A DNA stretch of 64,000 nt from JASSUD01 sp031963445 (GTDB lineage Bacteria; Pseudomonadota; Gammaproteobacteria; Burkholderiales; Burkholderiaceae), in NCBI GenBank assembly GCA_031963445.1, contig JASSUH010000001.1, positions 1-64,000 of the forward strand, in the 5' to 3' direction. A program made the translations under genes and the position numbers. Shown piece by piece: positions 33,088 to 41,098 of this stretch. Positions within the stretch are counted from its first letter, which is position 1; each line of letters starts with the position of its first letter. Under the pieces are notes generated by a model. It worked only from the letters and a program-made list of their open reading frames with translations, was not told where the DNA came from and did no database searches.

Positions 33088-34074
33088 ATGAAACGACCTT
33101 CTTTTCAATTTTATCCCGCTGACTGGCTTAAAGATCCTGCCTTGCAAAGCTGCTCTCTGGCAGCAAATGGCTTATGGATAAAAATGATATGCATCATGCA
33201 TCAATGCACGCCCTATGGTTACTTAATGCTGAAGGATAAGCCGATGACCATTGCTCAATTAGCGAGAAACGTTGGTGAGCAAGAAAAGGTTATAGAGGAA
33301 TTGCTTATTGAACTTGATGAGGCAGATGTTTTTGGGCGCGATGCACAAGGCTGTGTATTTAGCCGCAGGATGGTTAGAGACGAAAATATTCGTAACAAAC
33401 GTGCTGAAGGCGGAAAGCTAGGCGGCAATCCCATTTTACTTAAGCAAAAGGTTGGCGATAAGGATGGGCGAGCAGATCACTTAACTGGCAGCCAACAGGT
33501 TAACCATAGCGATAACGTAAACCCACAAAAAAAGAATAACTACAAGGATAACCAAGAGGTTAACCATAAGGTTGAGTCAGCGTCCAACCTTAGCCTAACC
33601 CCTTCATCTTCGTCTTCAGTTTCATCTTCTTCTTCAATTTCTTCTTCATCTGTGGATTCATCTTCGTCGTCAAAGATGGCTTCGGTGGAAATTCATCAAG
33701 ATCCTGGCGAAATGTCTGTTTCACAGACAGGCAGAGACGACGATTGCCCCCTGAAAGTCGAGGAATGGGCCGAATATTTTGCACAGCAAGAAGGTACACG
33801 CCCGAAGGTCTGGCCTTTCTTTACAGACTGGTGTGTCGCAGGGGTAACCATCAGACAAGTGGATGAGGCAATACGCGCAGCACGAGAAAAATCTACTGAA
33901 CCCATTACGTGTTTGCCAGCCTACGTGAATAGCGTGCTGGCATCGCAAGCGAGAGGACGCAAGCAAGAGAGCGTGCGCCATATTGACAAGCAGGCGGCAT
34001 TAGAGGCGCATAACGCGCATATTGCGAGCCAATGGTTAGCTAACGTGGAGGTCAAAAATGCAGCAGCGAGATAA
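33088..34074 (+). CDS. Phage-type replication initiator (O-like)
   Basis: A 328-residue protein. The N-terminal winged-helix domain (residues 1-105: FYPADWLKDPALQSCSLAAN, GLWIKMICIMHQCTPYGYLM) is of the kind found in phage replication initiators. A long low-complexity linker follows with a Ser tract (about residues 168-195, coded by TCT/TCA/TCG repeats near 33600-33670). The C-terminal domain (FFTDWCVAGVTIRQVDEAIR, CLPAYVNSVLASQARGRKQE) is the usual O-like C-terminus. It overlaps the next gene by 17 bases. Likely replication or maintenance role for ICE 2; assignment by pattern only. Confidence 0.65.
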   Translation: MKRPSFQFYPADWLKDPALQSCSLAANGLWIKMICIMHQCTPYGYLMLKDKPMTIAQLARNVGEQEKVIEELLIELDEADVFGRDAQGCVFSRRMVRDENIRNKRAEGGKLGGNPILLKQKVGDKDGRADHLTGSQQVNHSDNVNPQKKNNYKDNQEVNHKVESASNLSLTPSSSSSVSSSSSISSSSVDSSSSSKMASVEIHQDPGEMSVSQTGRDDDCPLKVEEWAEYFAQQEGTRPKVWPFFTDWCVAGVTIRQVDEAIRAAREKSTEPITCLPAYVNSVLASQARGRKQESVRHIDKQAALEAHNAHIASQWLANVEVKNAAAR

Positions 34075-34735
34075 AGCAGGATTCGGGATTTTGTTGGAAC
34101 GTATCTACGTTCTTTATGAAAAAAAACTCAGCGCATTGATTTTGGATTCGTGGTGGCAAGCGATGCAATCTTTTGAGATCAAGGCGCTGGCAGAAGCATT
34201 TCACCTGCACCTCATTAACCCGGACAACGGCCAGTTTCTGCCTAAGCCTGCCGACATCGTGCGATTGCTGCAAGGATCCACGCAAGATAGCGCATTTGCC
34301 GCCTGGACCAAGGTAGAAAATGCGGTACGCGATGTGGGAGCCTACGAGAGTGTGACCTTCGATGATGCGCTGATTCAACAGGTCCTACAGGACATGGGCG
34401 GATGGATAGAGTTAGGGCAAAAGAAGGAATCCCATTGGCCTTATGTGAAAAATGAATTTATCAATCGCTATCGCGGTTATTGTCAGCGTGGGCCGCTAAC
34501 TACCTGGCCTGCCGTGTTGATAGGGCTGACACAAGCAAACAATCAACTCCATAAATTCGATAGTGCGCCACCCGTACTGATTGGAGATAAGCAGGCAGCA
34601 CAAAGCGTTTTTGAAAGAGGAGCGCATGCCAGTTCATCCGTCATCACACGACTTGGCGAGCAGCACTTCAAAGCATTGCGCCAGCCAATGCTTGCTATTT
34701 CGCAAAGCGCTTCTTGCATATCTACCGCGGAGTAA
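34058..34735 (+). CDS. DUF6475-like phage replication accessory protein
   Basis: A 225-residue protein. MQQRDKAGFGILLERIYVLY, ALILDSWWQAMQSFEIKALA and FHLHLINPDNGQFLPKPADI follow the pattern of DUF6475, commonly placed downstream of phage O-like proteins, and similar to replicative helicase loaders of the P type. The middle shows AWTKVENAVRDVGAYESVTF and the C-terminal region is variable. It overlaps both the Rep-like gene and the transglycosylase gene region. Function inferred from location. Confidence 0.55.
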   Translation: MQQRDKAGFGILLERIYVLYEKKLSALILDSWWQAMQSFEIKALAEAFHLHLINPDNGQFLPKPADIVRLLQGSTQDSAFAAWTKVENAVRDVGAYESVTFDDALIQQVLQDMGGWIELGQKKESHWPYVKNEFINRYRGYCQRGPLTTWPAVLIGLTQANNQLHKFDSAPPVLIGDKQAAQSVFERGAHASSSVITRLGEQHFKALRQPMLAISQSASCISTAE

Positions 34736-34740
34736 ATCCC

Positions 34741-35409
34741 ATGATGCGAATAAGGCGGCCAAGAGAAAGTTGGTGCGGATGGCGTGAAAGAGAAATCAAT
34801 CCACGCATACGTGCCGTCAAAAAAGTCATCGAGCGAATTGCCAAGAGGGTAAGAGGGAGAAACAGCTTACTGGCTTTAAAGGTAGCGCTAACGGCTATCG
34901 TGCTTGAAGTCAGCGTGAGTGCATGGGGTTTTAATCTCGATGAGACTTTGTTTGCTAAAGCAGGCAAGCGTTATAGCCTTCCCCCTGCTTTGCTTTATTC
35001 CGTTGCACTGGTTGAATCAGCCACCGGACGCAACACGGGTTTGGTCAGCCCTTGGCCTTGGACACTTCGAGGCCCACGAACCTCCTACTATGCACCCTCA
35101 AAACAAAGCGCTGTAGCAGCTTTACAGCAATATCGGCAGCAATACGGCGATGCTATTGATGTCGGGCTGATGCAAATCAATCTCCACTGGCATAGAAAGC
35201 GCCTCGCTTCTGTCAATCAGTTGTTAGATCCCGAAATAAACATCATGTTAGGCGCGCAATTACTGTCTGAATCACTGCATTCCTCGCCACGGGATGTAGT
35301 GCTGGGTATTGGTCGCTATCACCATTGGGCTGATGAAACGAGAGCACGACGGTACGGGCAACGTGTACTTGCTGTATTCCATGAAATTAATAAGCTACCT
35401 ATCAAGTAA
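34741..35409 (+). CDS. Lytic transglycosylase of ICE 2
   Basis: A 222-residue paralogue of the transglycosylase at 11081. A longer basic N-terminus (about 45 residues) precedes the membrane or signal segment (LLALKVALTAIVLEVSVSA). The SLT core has VALVESATGRN with the catalytic Glu, SPWPWTLRGPRTSYYAP, IDVGLMQINLHWHRK, and GIGRYHHW. GGAG lies 8 bases before the start at 34741. It heads the same slt-FlhD-like-FlhC-like operon as in ICE 1, so each element has its own copy. Confidence 0.87.
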   Translation: MMRIRRPRESWCGWREREINPRIRAVKKVIERIAKRVRGRNSLLALKVALTAIVLEVSVSAWGFNLDETLFAKAGKRYSLPPALLYSVALVESATGRNTGLVSPWPWTLRGPRTSYYAPSKQSAVAALQQYRQQYGDAIDVGLMQINLHWHRKRLASVNQLLDPEINIMLGAQLLSESLHSSPRDVVLGIGRYHHWADETRARRYGQRVLAVFHEINKLPIK

Positions 35410-35423
35410 GAGGTCATGGCGCG

Positions 35424-36023
35424 ATGATAAAACTGCGGGATATGGTGGTACTTATTGAAAAGCCACGTTCTCGACTTCTTGATGAAATAGTAGAACGTAA
35501 TCTCTATGAACTGGATCTGACCTTATGGTGCTTACTCAAAGATTTAGCATACCAACGACCGGAAATAGCGGCGCGACAATTTCAAATTAGTCAAAGAACA
35601 GCACGACAGATTGCGCATGCAGACCTAGCGATCTTGCGCAAACTAGCATCTAAAGAATTTTGTTCTTTTGAATTGAATACGTCAGAAACAGCACTTCTGG
35701 CACATTTGGAACAGCCTTATCCACTAGCTCCTTTGCCCAATGATCTGTTTAAGGAGCCGCTTGGCACGATGTATTGGCTCATTTTGAATCAGGTTGCTAA
35801 ACAGGATATTGGTATAGCTTGCCTTTATTTTGGTGTTTCACCGTGTTTAGCCAAAGCAATCATGCGCGCCGACTATAACCAACTCATACGGCTAGCCAAT
35901 ACGATCCCACTGCAATTTTCGCTCAGTTGCACAGAGCAATCTGTTCTGGATTGCCTAGCAAACGACGATATTCAAACTTTTCTCAAAAAGCAATTCACCA
36001 TTTTAAAAAAGAGATTGAAATGA
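35424..36023 (+). CDS. FlhD-like activator subunit of ICE 2, doubled domain
   Basis: A 199-residue paralogue of the protein at 11632. The first FlhD-like unit is LYELDLTLWCLLKDLAY, ARQFQISQRTARQIAHADLA and CSFELNTSETALL. The second is MYWLILNQVAKQDIG, LYFGVSPCLAKAIMR, LIRLANTIPLQFSLS. Identity with the ICE 1 copy is modest, so the two probably have their own specificity. Its TGA overlaps the start of the FlhC-like gene (ATGA). Part of the master activator of transfer, by analogy with SetCD/AcaCD. Confidence 0.7.
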   Translation: MIKLRDMVVLIEKPRSRLLDEIVERNLYELDLTLWCLLKDLAYQRPEIAARQFQISQRTARQIAHADLAILRKLASKEFCSFELNTSETALLAHLEQPYPLAPLPNDLFKEPLGTMYWLILNQVAKQDIGIACLYFGVSPCLAKAIMRADYNQLIRLANTIPLQFSLSCTEQSVLDCLANDDIQTFLKKQFTILKKRLK

Positions 36024-36541
36024 AAAATACGCAGAGACATGTAGTGGATGGTTTGGATAGGTGGGCCGTAGCACATGAAATGGCTTTATCTGGCTATAGC
36101 AAGGCTGCCACTGCACTACACACTGGGTTTCATCCCGAAGAGTGTCGTTGCATTTTTGGAAGGTTGAAACGCCAAGGCTACCTACTTGGACAACAAGGAA
36201 GGTTAAGAGGTAGCCTCATGATTGTGCGAAATCGAGAGAGAAAAATTCAAATTTCGCTGCTCATGCTAATTTATTGCACGCTAGGTGGTCAGCGTGTCTA
36301 TGAATCGATACAGTTATCTGACTTGGGAAAAGCATTTTTGCAATATCGTAAAATGCAAAAAACCTATTCAATGCATCATTGGGATGATTTAGATATCAAT
36401 GATGCCTGGTCTTTAGCACGGGAGCTTCGGGATGGAGAGGCATTTATAAAAACCTGCCGATCCTGCGATTTACCGAATTTCACGTCTCTTCACCAATACA
36501 CATCCGTGGATTGCCCATTTTGCTTACCTTACACCGAATAG
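36020..36541 (+). CDS. FlhC-like activator subunit of ICE 2
   Basis: A 173-residue paralogue of the protein at 12261. The start at 36020 overlaps the upstream stop (ATGA). FlhC-like features are AVAHEMALSGYSKAATALHT, ECRCIFGRLKRQGY, ISLLMLIYCTLGGQRVYESI, INDAWSLARELRDGEA, and a C-terminal zinc-type CRSC...CPFC. It lacks the long N-terminal extension of the ICE 1 copy. Heteromer with the FlhD-like partner is expected. Confidence 0.7.
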   Translation: MKNTQRHVVDGLDRWAVAHEMALSGYSKAATALHTGFHPEECRCIFGRLKRQGYLLGQQGRLRGSLMIVRNRERKIQISLLMLIYCTLGGQRVYESIQLSDLGKAFLQYRKMQKTYSMHHWDDLDINDAWSLARELRDGEAFIKTCRSCDLPNFTSLHQYTSVDCPFCLPYTE

Positions 36542-36567
36542 AATATTGCCGATTCGATGGTACTCAA

Positions 36568-37149
36568 TTATTTTGCCCTTTTACGCTGTGTACAAAGTAA
36601 ATATAGACCACGCACCGCGCTGGGACTATTCACGGTTTCATTGCTTTCAAATCGCATATTTACGAATAACTCGATAATCATGCTGGCAAGCAAGGGCGAT
36701 ATACAAAGTAGCGCACAGCCCTGCCACCCCCATTGGCTGAATGAGAGTCTATTTAATACTTCAAATAGACCGTACAAAGTTTTTATAAATACACATCCAT
36801 AAAACAAAATGGCTGTGGATCTAATAAATCCTAAAAACCCAGCCAGCACTGAAGTAGGCTTCCATAAAAATAAAGCCGCATAAATTATTTCTCGCCCTAT
36901 GGTCACCAATATCGCTGGGATAACAGAAAACCAAAACCAAATTTTCCATGGCCATAATACTTCCAAGGTTGCATCGGCTGATCTCATAAAAGCAGGAATT
37001 GCTTCAATAAACAAGAAGCCACACAACATGAAAAATCCAAACGAGCAGGCTAATGTAAATCCCATAACCAATAGCCTATCTCTATTGAAAAATTTATATT
37101 TTTTATGCTGCTGATGTGGGTTTTCGAGGGGTGAAATGAGTGCTTGCAT
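36568..37149 (-). CDS. Membrane protein, paralogue of the one at 37235
   Basis: A 193-residue protein with about four membrane segments. Its C-terminal half, FIKTLYGLFEVLNRLSFSQW then GWQGCALLCISPLLASMIIE, aligns with LIKVVFGFLQAAYKTPLSQW and GSRGWLLLVVIGVLAYITQF of the divergent neighbour. A basic N-terminus (NPHQQHKKYKFFNRDRL) precedes the first segment. Small membrane proteins in this position in conjugative elements sometimes act in entry exclusion; this is only a possibility here. Confidence 0.5.
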   Translation of the reverse strand: MQALISPLENPHQQHKKYKFFNRDRLLVMGFTLACSFGFFMLCGFLFIEAIPAFMRSADATLEVLWPWKIWFWFSVIPAILVTIGREIIYAALFLWKPTSVLAGFLGFIRSTAILFYGCVFIKTLYGLFEVLNRLSFSQWGWQGCALLCISPLLASMIIELFVNMRFESNETVNSPSAVRGLYLLCTQRKRAK

Positions 37150-37234
37150 TTTGGATTCTTTCTATTAAGTAGCTTTGATAGGATTTATGCTATTCACGAT
37201 TAAAAATCAAACTTAGATATGAGTACTAATATCC

Positions 37235-37528
37235 ATGACTAAAAAATGGCAAAAACGCAAAAAATATCCCGACGATTCAAACATGCGAACCTCATTGGTT
37301 GCGTTCTTCGCTTTGGCACACTCCATCATATTTGGGGGTTGCGCACTGATACTGATCAAAGTGGTTTTCGGTTTTCTTCAAGCAGCCTATAAAACCCCTC
37401 TAAGCCAATGGGGGTCACGTGGTTGGTTATTACTGGTTGTGATTGGGGTGCTTGCTTATATCACCCAATTTTCTGGCAAAAGTGTTTTGTATTACGGTCG
37501 AATTTTGCTTTATCGAAAACGCACATAA
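37235..37528 (+). CDS. Small membrane protein with two segments
   Basis: A 97-residue protein with a basic N-terminus (MTKKWQKRKKYPDDSNMR), two transmembrane helices (about 22-48 and 62-82) and a basic C-terminus. It shares the loop motif LSQWG and flanking helices with the divergent protein at 36568. No clear ribosome binding site is visible. Unknown function. Confidence 0.5.
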   Translation: MTKKWQKRKKYPDDSNMRTSLVAFFALAHSIIFGGCALILIKVVFGFLQAAYKTPLSQWGSRGWLLLVVIGVLAYITQFSGKSVLYYGRILLYRKRT

Positions 37529-37535
37529 TTTGCAG

Positions 37536-37571
37536 GCTAGGCTCCATTTAACAGCAATTAAATGGGCTAGC
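37536..37571. terminator. Probable bidirectional terminator
   Basis: GCTAG...CCATTTAA and TTAAATGG...CTAGC form an interrupted 13-pair stem with a 6-base loop, between the convergent genes at 37235 and 37548; it overlaps the stop of the ParB-like gene. Confidence 0.5.
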
Positions 37572-37994
37572 GTCTTTCTGAAAAGACCATGATTTTTCTT
37601 GGTCATGCCTTGATGTTCCTGTTGCATGTGATAACTCAGCGTGGATCATCCGCATACATTCAGCTTGCTGACTATTGACGGTATGGATGATCGCGGGAAT
37701 GGCCACCCGTTTTAGCAATCGGTATGCCATATAGCGATGCCTACCTACAATCACCTCATACTTCTTGTTAATGAGCCTCACCAAAATAGGCTGATATAAG
37801 CCGTTTACCCGTATATCTTCAGCCAGCGCTTTAACCCGTGAATTATCGATGCTGCCGCAGTGTAGTGATCCTAACTGAATCATTTTCACGCGCAAAAGCG
37901 TAATAGCCAATTGCGATTCATGGGCTTCTTTGAGCACATGCTCTCCCTTTGCCATACGAACCATTTCCGAGAGGGAATACGAATGTGTGTGCAT
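37548..37994 (-). CDS. ParB/Spo0J N-terminal-domain protein
   Basis: A 148-residue protein with just the ParB N-terminal (CTPase/nuclease-like) domain: IDNSRVKALAEDIRVNGLYQ, PILVRLINKKYEVIVGRHRY, MAYRLLKRVAIPAII. The central HTH and the dimerisation domain of chromosomal ParB are missing. Single-domain forms occur in mobile elements as nucleases or regulators. It could act in partition, DNA cleavage or regulation. The next gene upstream on the same strand, at 38035, may be in the same operon. Confidence 0.75.
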   Translation of the reverse strand: MHTHSYSLSEMVRMAKGEHVLKEAHESQLAITLLRVKMIQLGSLHCGSIDNSRVKALAEDIRVNGLYQPILVRLINKKYEVIVGRHRYMAYRLLKRVAIPAIIHTVNSQQAECMRMIHAELSHATGTSRHDQEKSWSFQKDASPFNCC

Positions 37995-38034
37995 ACGGAT
38001 AATCCACTTCTAGAGGTAAAAGGTAATAAGCGCG

Positions 38035-39072
38035 CTAAGCAGCAGTTTCATGCTCATCCCAGTCTGGTTTTGACTCTTCTTCTTTTTCCACTAATTTCTG
38101 TAGGAAATGGCGCATACGCTCAAAAAAGTAAATGCCGATGGTCAATACTTTGCTGAAAAATTCCAAGATGGGTTTAGGATTTTCACGCTGTGCTTCTCGT
38201 ACATCCTCTAATGCTTCACGGCAGACGGTAAGATTAGTTTCTATTTTTTCTTCTACAAAGTTGTATGCGTCTTTTGGCAAGGTATCAAGATATTCCTGTG
38301 CAAGTGCATCAATACGTGCATCGAGCTCCAACGCATCCCATTGCTCTAAAGTGGCTTGCCATATTGCAATGCAACTATCTGGAACAGCCTCATACACATT
38401 AGAGAGCGTCCTGGTCATGTTGCAGAAAGCTTCCGCTATTCTGGCTCTTTTTTCTTGATCGTTATACAGGCTATGTATTCCTTCATAGGCTAACAGCCTG
38501 CTGGAGAATTCAAAGAGCGGGTTGGAGGTTAAGCGATGTGCTTCATCTAGGTTGTGTATGACTTGTTGGTAGTTGGCGCCGTTTTTTTCAATCCCCTGTG
38601 TGAGGAAATGGCGTTGGTTCGCAGACAAGGTATCCATATATTCTTTAACAATCACTTCTACATTTTTATCGTGTGCCAGCGCATCTAATTGTTTTATCGT
38701 GGCATGCCAGGTTTCGATACCATCAGAGGGCATGGCTTTATAGGCTCTGGTAAGGAGTTTCGTCACGCTACATAATGTTTCAACGGCTTTGGCCCTGTTT
38801 TTTTGATCGCTGTAGACCTCATGGACATGGTCATATCGTGCGCCATTGACATGGTGGTATTCAGATGTGGTTTCCCAAGGAATGTCATACTTTTTTTTAA
38901 AATGTCCCTGCTTAACCTGATGATTGATGATGCCCTCTAACAGGGTTTCAAACTCGGTGAGAAGCTCAGAGGCTGCTTGGCAAGCGGATTCCAACGCATC
39001 GGATAGAGCCTGCTGTTTTTGGGAAGAAAAAAGAGAGAGCAGAGTATTAGTGCATGAAATAGGTACAGACAT
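38035..39072 (-). CDS. Hypothetical protein with a 108-residue internal duplication
   Basis: A 345-residue protein that I cannot place. Two homologous units are visible. Unit 1 runs from YSDQKNRAKAVETLC to PLFEFSSRLL; unit 2 from YNDQEKRARIAEAFC to PILEFFSKVL. Each contains a TxxLxxxY(K/E)A(M/V)P segment, W(H/Q)AT, DAL and EY(M/L)DTL. The predicted fold is all-helical. No signal peptide or membrane segment. It could be a secreted or cargo protein of ICE 2, but no motif supports that. Confidence 0.55.
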   Translation of the reverse strand: MSVPISCTNTLLSLFSSQKQQALSDALESACQAASELLTEFETLLEGIINHQVKQGHFKKKYDIPWETTSEYHHVNGARYDHVHEVYSDQKNRAKAVETLCSVTKLLTRAYKAMPSDGIETWHATIKQLDALAHDKNVEVIVKEYMDTLSANQRHFLTQGIEKNGANYQQVIHNLDEAHRLTSNPLFEFSSRLLAYEGIHSLYNDQEKRARIAEAFCNMTRTLSNVYEAVPDSCIAIWQATLEQWDALELDARIDALAQEYLDTLPKDAYNFVEEKIETNLTVCREALEDVREAQRENPKPILEFFSKVLTIGIYFFERMRHFLQKLVEKEEESKPDWDEHETAA

Positions 39073-39093
39073 ATTTTCTCCAAGTATTTAGTT

Positions 39094-39975
39094 TTAATTG
39101 AATGGTGCTGTTTTCTGTTGAGAAACCGCACCGGGTTGTACGTCTTGGTGAGTAGCTTCTTGCATCATTTTTTGAATTACTGCAGCGATAGCCTGCGGTG
39201 GTTGTGCGCCGCTTACTATTTGTTTTTTGCCACTCAAATGATCGATTACCAGCGTCGCAGGTGTGCCGTCTACGCCTAGCGATTGAGCTTCTTGCATTGC
39301 TTTATTAATGATTTCTTTAGCTTTTCCTGTACGCAGACATTCCTGATGAAGCGCCACGTCGACCCCAGTGGTATGGAGTAGGCTTTCCATATCAGGCAAG
39401 CCACCTCCATTGGAGCGGGTGTGCATAAAAATTTCATTTGCAAACACCCAAAATCCTGGATTTCCCTTTACTTCAGCGACGCATTCCGCTGCTTCTGCTT
39501 CCTGCTGCGAGGTTGGGTTATGCAGGGGGAGTGACGTAAATTGCCAATTGACTAAGCCATCACTGCTGTCAACAAGGCGCTTGAGTGTCTGATGAAAAGA
39601 CTTACAAAACGGACACTCAAAGTCTGAAAACTCCACCAACGTAAAACGCGCATCAGGATTGCCATAGAGATGCTGGCCAGCGGGTGTTTTCTTAGGTGCG
39701 CCTTTCCAGACGGCATAGGTACGATCTAGTACTTTTTGTTGTTCAAGAGATCGATAAAGATCCATCGCTTTGAAGACCGCTTGTTCAAATTGCGTGGGAG
39801 AGTCGAATTGCACCTTTTGGGAATGCGCTGTGGCTGGTTTAAGCGCTTTATCCATAGATAAAAGACGGCCAGAAAAAAATAGAGAAAAAAGTAGGCCGCT
39901 TACTGCCGCTACTAACAGAGCAGGCTTCACGTAACGCAAATAATTTCTTTTTGACCAATTCATAGGTAGCTTCAT
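39094..39975 (-). CDS. DsbA-like thiol oxidoreductase of the transfer region
   Basis: A 293-residue protein with an N-terminal membrane anchor or signal (PALLVAAVSGLLFSLFFSG), a linker, and a DsbA-type thioredoxin domain: YGNPDARFTLVEFSDFECPF CK gives the CPFC active site, with a helical insert and GVDGTPATLVIDHLSG (cis-Pro). It should form or repair disulfides in the Cys-rich periplasmic Tra proteins such as TraN and TraU. The start at 39975 has GGAAG at good spacing; a longer version from 40014 is possible. It is divergent from the traL operon. Confidence 0.85.
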   Translation of the reverse strand: MKLPMNWSKRNYLRYVKPALLVAAVSGLLFSLFFSGRLLSMDKALKPATAHSQKVQFDSPTQFEQAVFKAMDLYRSLEQQKVLDRTYAVWKGAPKKTPAGQHLYGNPDARFTLVEFSDFECPFCKSFHQTLKRLVDSSDGLVNWQFTSLPLHNPTSQQEAEAAECVAEVKGNPGFWVFANEIFMHTRSNGGGLPDMESLLHTTGVDVALHQECLRTGKAKEIINKAMQEAQSLGVDGTPATLVIDHLSGKKQIVSGAQPPQAIAAVIQKMMQEATHQDVQPGAVSQQKTAPFN

Positions 39976-40178
39976 GTGGGCGCTTCCATAACGTGGAGAA
40001 AGGCGCACGCCCATTGATCTACTTCGTTGGCGCGTGTCTTTCTTTTAAATGACAAGCGTACCGCTCAAAGCCAACATGCTTCGATCGTGAAATCGCAGCC
40101 ACAACCCTTTTTAAGGTGGGTGCAGTGCTACTTCCTGATGAAAAATGAGCACTTTCAGTCATTACCTGTTTGTGCTCG

Positions 40179-40460
40179 ATGAAACCCATCTCCATTCCAC
40201 AACGCATTGACGATCCGCCGCACTTATTGCTGTGGCGTGCAGACGAATTGGCCCCGCTTTTATTCGGTCTTGTATTAGGGGTGCTTTGTGCGCAGGTATT
40301 GGTATGTATGCTCATAGGGTTTGTACTTACGCATTGCTACAAACGCCTGCGTGACCATCGTCCTGATGGGTATTTCCTGCACTTACTGTATTGGCTTGGG
40401 TTGTATCTCTCTCGCGCCCCATCGTTAAGAAATCCTTTTATTAGGAATTACTTGCCATGA
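40179..40460 (+). CDS. traL: TraL, pilus assembly membrane protein
   Basis: A 93-residue TraL: MKPISIPQRIDDPPHLLLWR is the family N-terminus, followed by two hydrophobic segments (ELAPLLFGLVLGVLCAQVLV and CMLIGFVLTHCYKRL). TraL is a small inner-membrane part of the type IV secretion channel (VirB3-like). A TTG three codons earlier is an alternative start. It is the first gene of the rightward operon traL-E-K-B-V-A-dsbC-acaB. It overlaps traE by 4 bases (ATGA). Confidence 0.9.
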   Translation: MKPISIPQRIDDPPHLLLWRADELAPLLFGLVLGVLCAQVLVCMLIGFVLTHCYKRLRDHRPDGYFLHLLYWLGLYLSRAPSLRNPFIRNYLP

Positions 40461-41098
40461 GGCTGACGGATTTTTTACAGAGTTGGGATGGAGTGCAGCA
40501 GGAGAATCGCTGGTGGCGGTGTTTGGTCTTTGCGCTTTTGTTGCTCTTAATGTTGATGGCCATAAAGCTCTTACGCAAAGAGACGGTGGTGGCCTTGCAG
40601 CCAGTGACATTGACACAAGAAGCGTGGGTGACAAAAAACCAGGCATCTCAATCGTATAAAGAAGCATGGGGCCTCTTTCTCGCGGAGTTAACCGGGAATG
40701 TCACGCCGGGGACGGTCGGTTTTATTGAAGCACGACTCAAACCCTTGCTGGCTCCCGCTATTTATCACGAAGTGATACGCACATTGAAGCGTCAAGTCGA
40801 GCAGATACAACATGATCAGGTGACGCTGCGCTTTGAACCGCGCACCGTCGAATACGAAGCGGCTACCGACACCGTATTTGTATATGGCTATGCCTTTGAA
40901 AAAGGGGCCTCTTCAGAAGCCCATCGTCGGGAGCGGAGCTATGAATACCGCATTCAAATTGCCCACTATGCGCCGCTTATTCAATTTATCGATACCTATG
41001 AAGGCAAACCGCGCACCCAAAAAGTACGGGCGCAATTAAAGCATCGCAATACAGATCAAGAAGAAGAGGAGGAAGAAACCCATGCTTCTCAAGACTAG
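40457..41098 (+). CDS. traE: TraE, VirB5/VirB8-like pilus assembly protein
   Basis: A 213-residue protein with an N-terminal membrane anchor (CLVFALLLLLMLMAIKLL) and a periplasmic VirB8-like domain (LTQEAWVTKNQASQSYKEAW, GLFLAELTGNVTPGTV, and YEYRIQIAHYAPLIQFIDTY). TraE is essential for F-type pilus assembly. The C-terminus is acidic (DQEEEEEETHASQD). The ATG overlaps the traL stop and the gene overlaps traK by 17 bases. Confidence 0.92.
   Translation: MRLTDFLQSWDGVQQENRWWRCLVFALLLLLMLMAIKLLRKETVVALQPVTLTQEAWVTKNQASQSYKEAWGLFLAELTGNVTPGTVGFIEARLKPLLAPAIYHEVIRTLKRQVEQIQHDQVTLRFEPRTVEYEAATDTVFVYGYAFEKGASSEAHRRERSYEYRIQIAHYAPLIQFIDTYEGKPRTQKVRAQLKHRNTDQEEEEEETHASQD

Noticed and set aside
40019..40315. 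98-codon minus-strand ORF opposite traL
   Set aside because: Overlaps traL antisense and has no family features.
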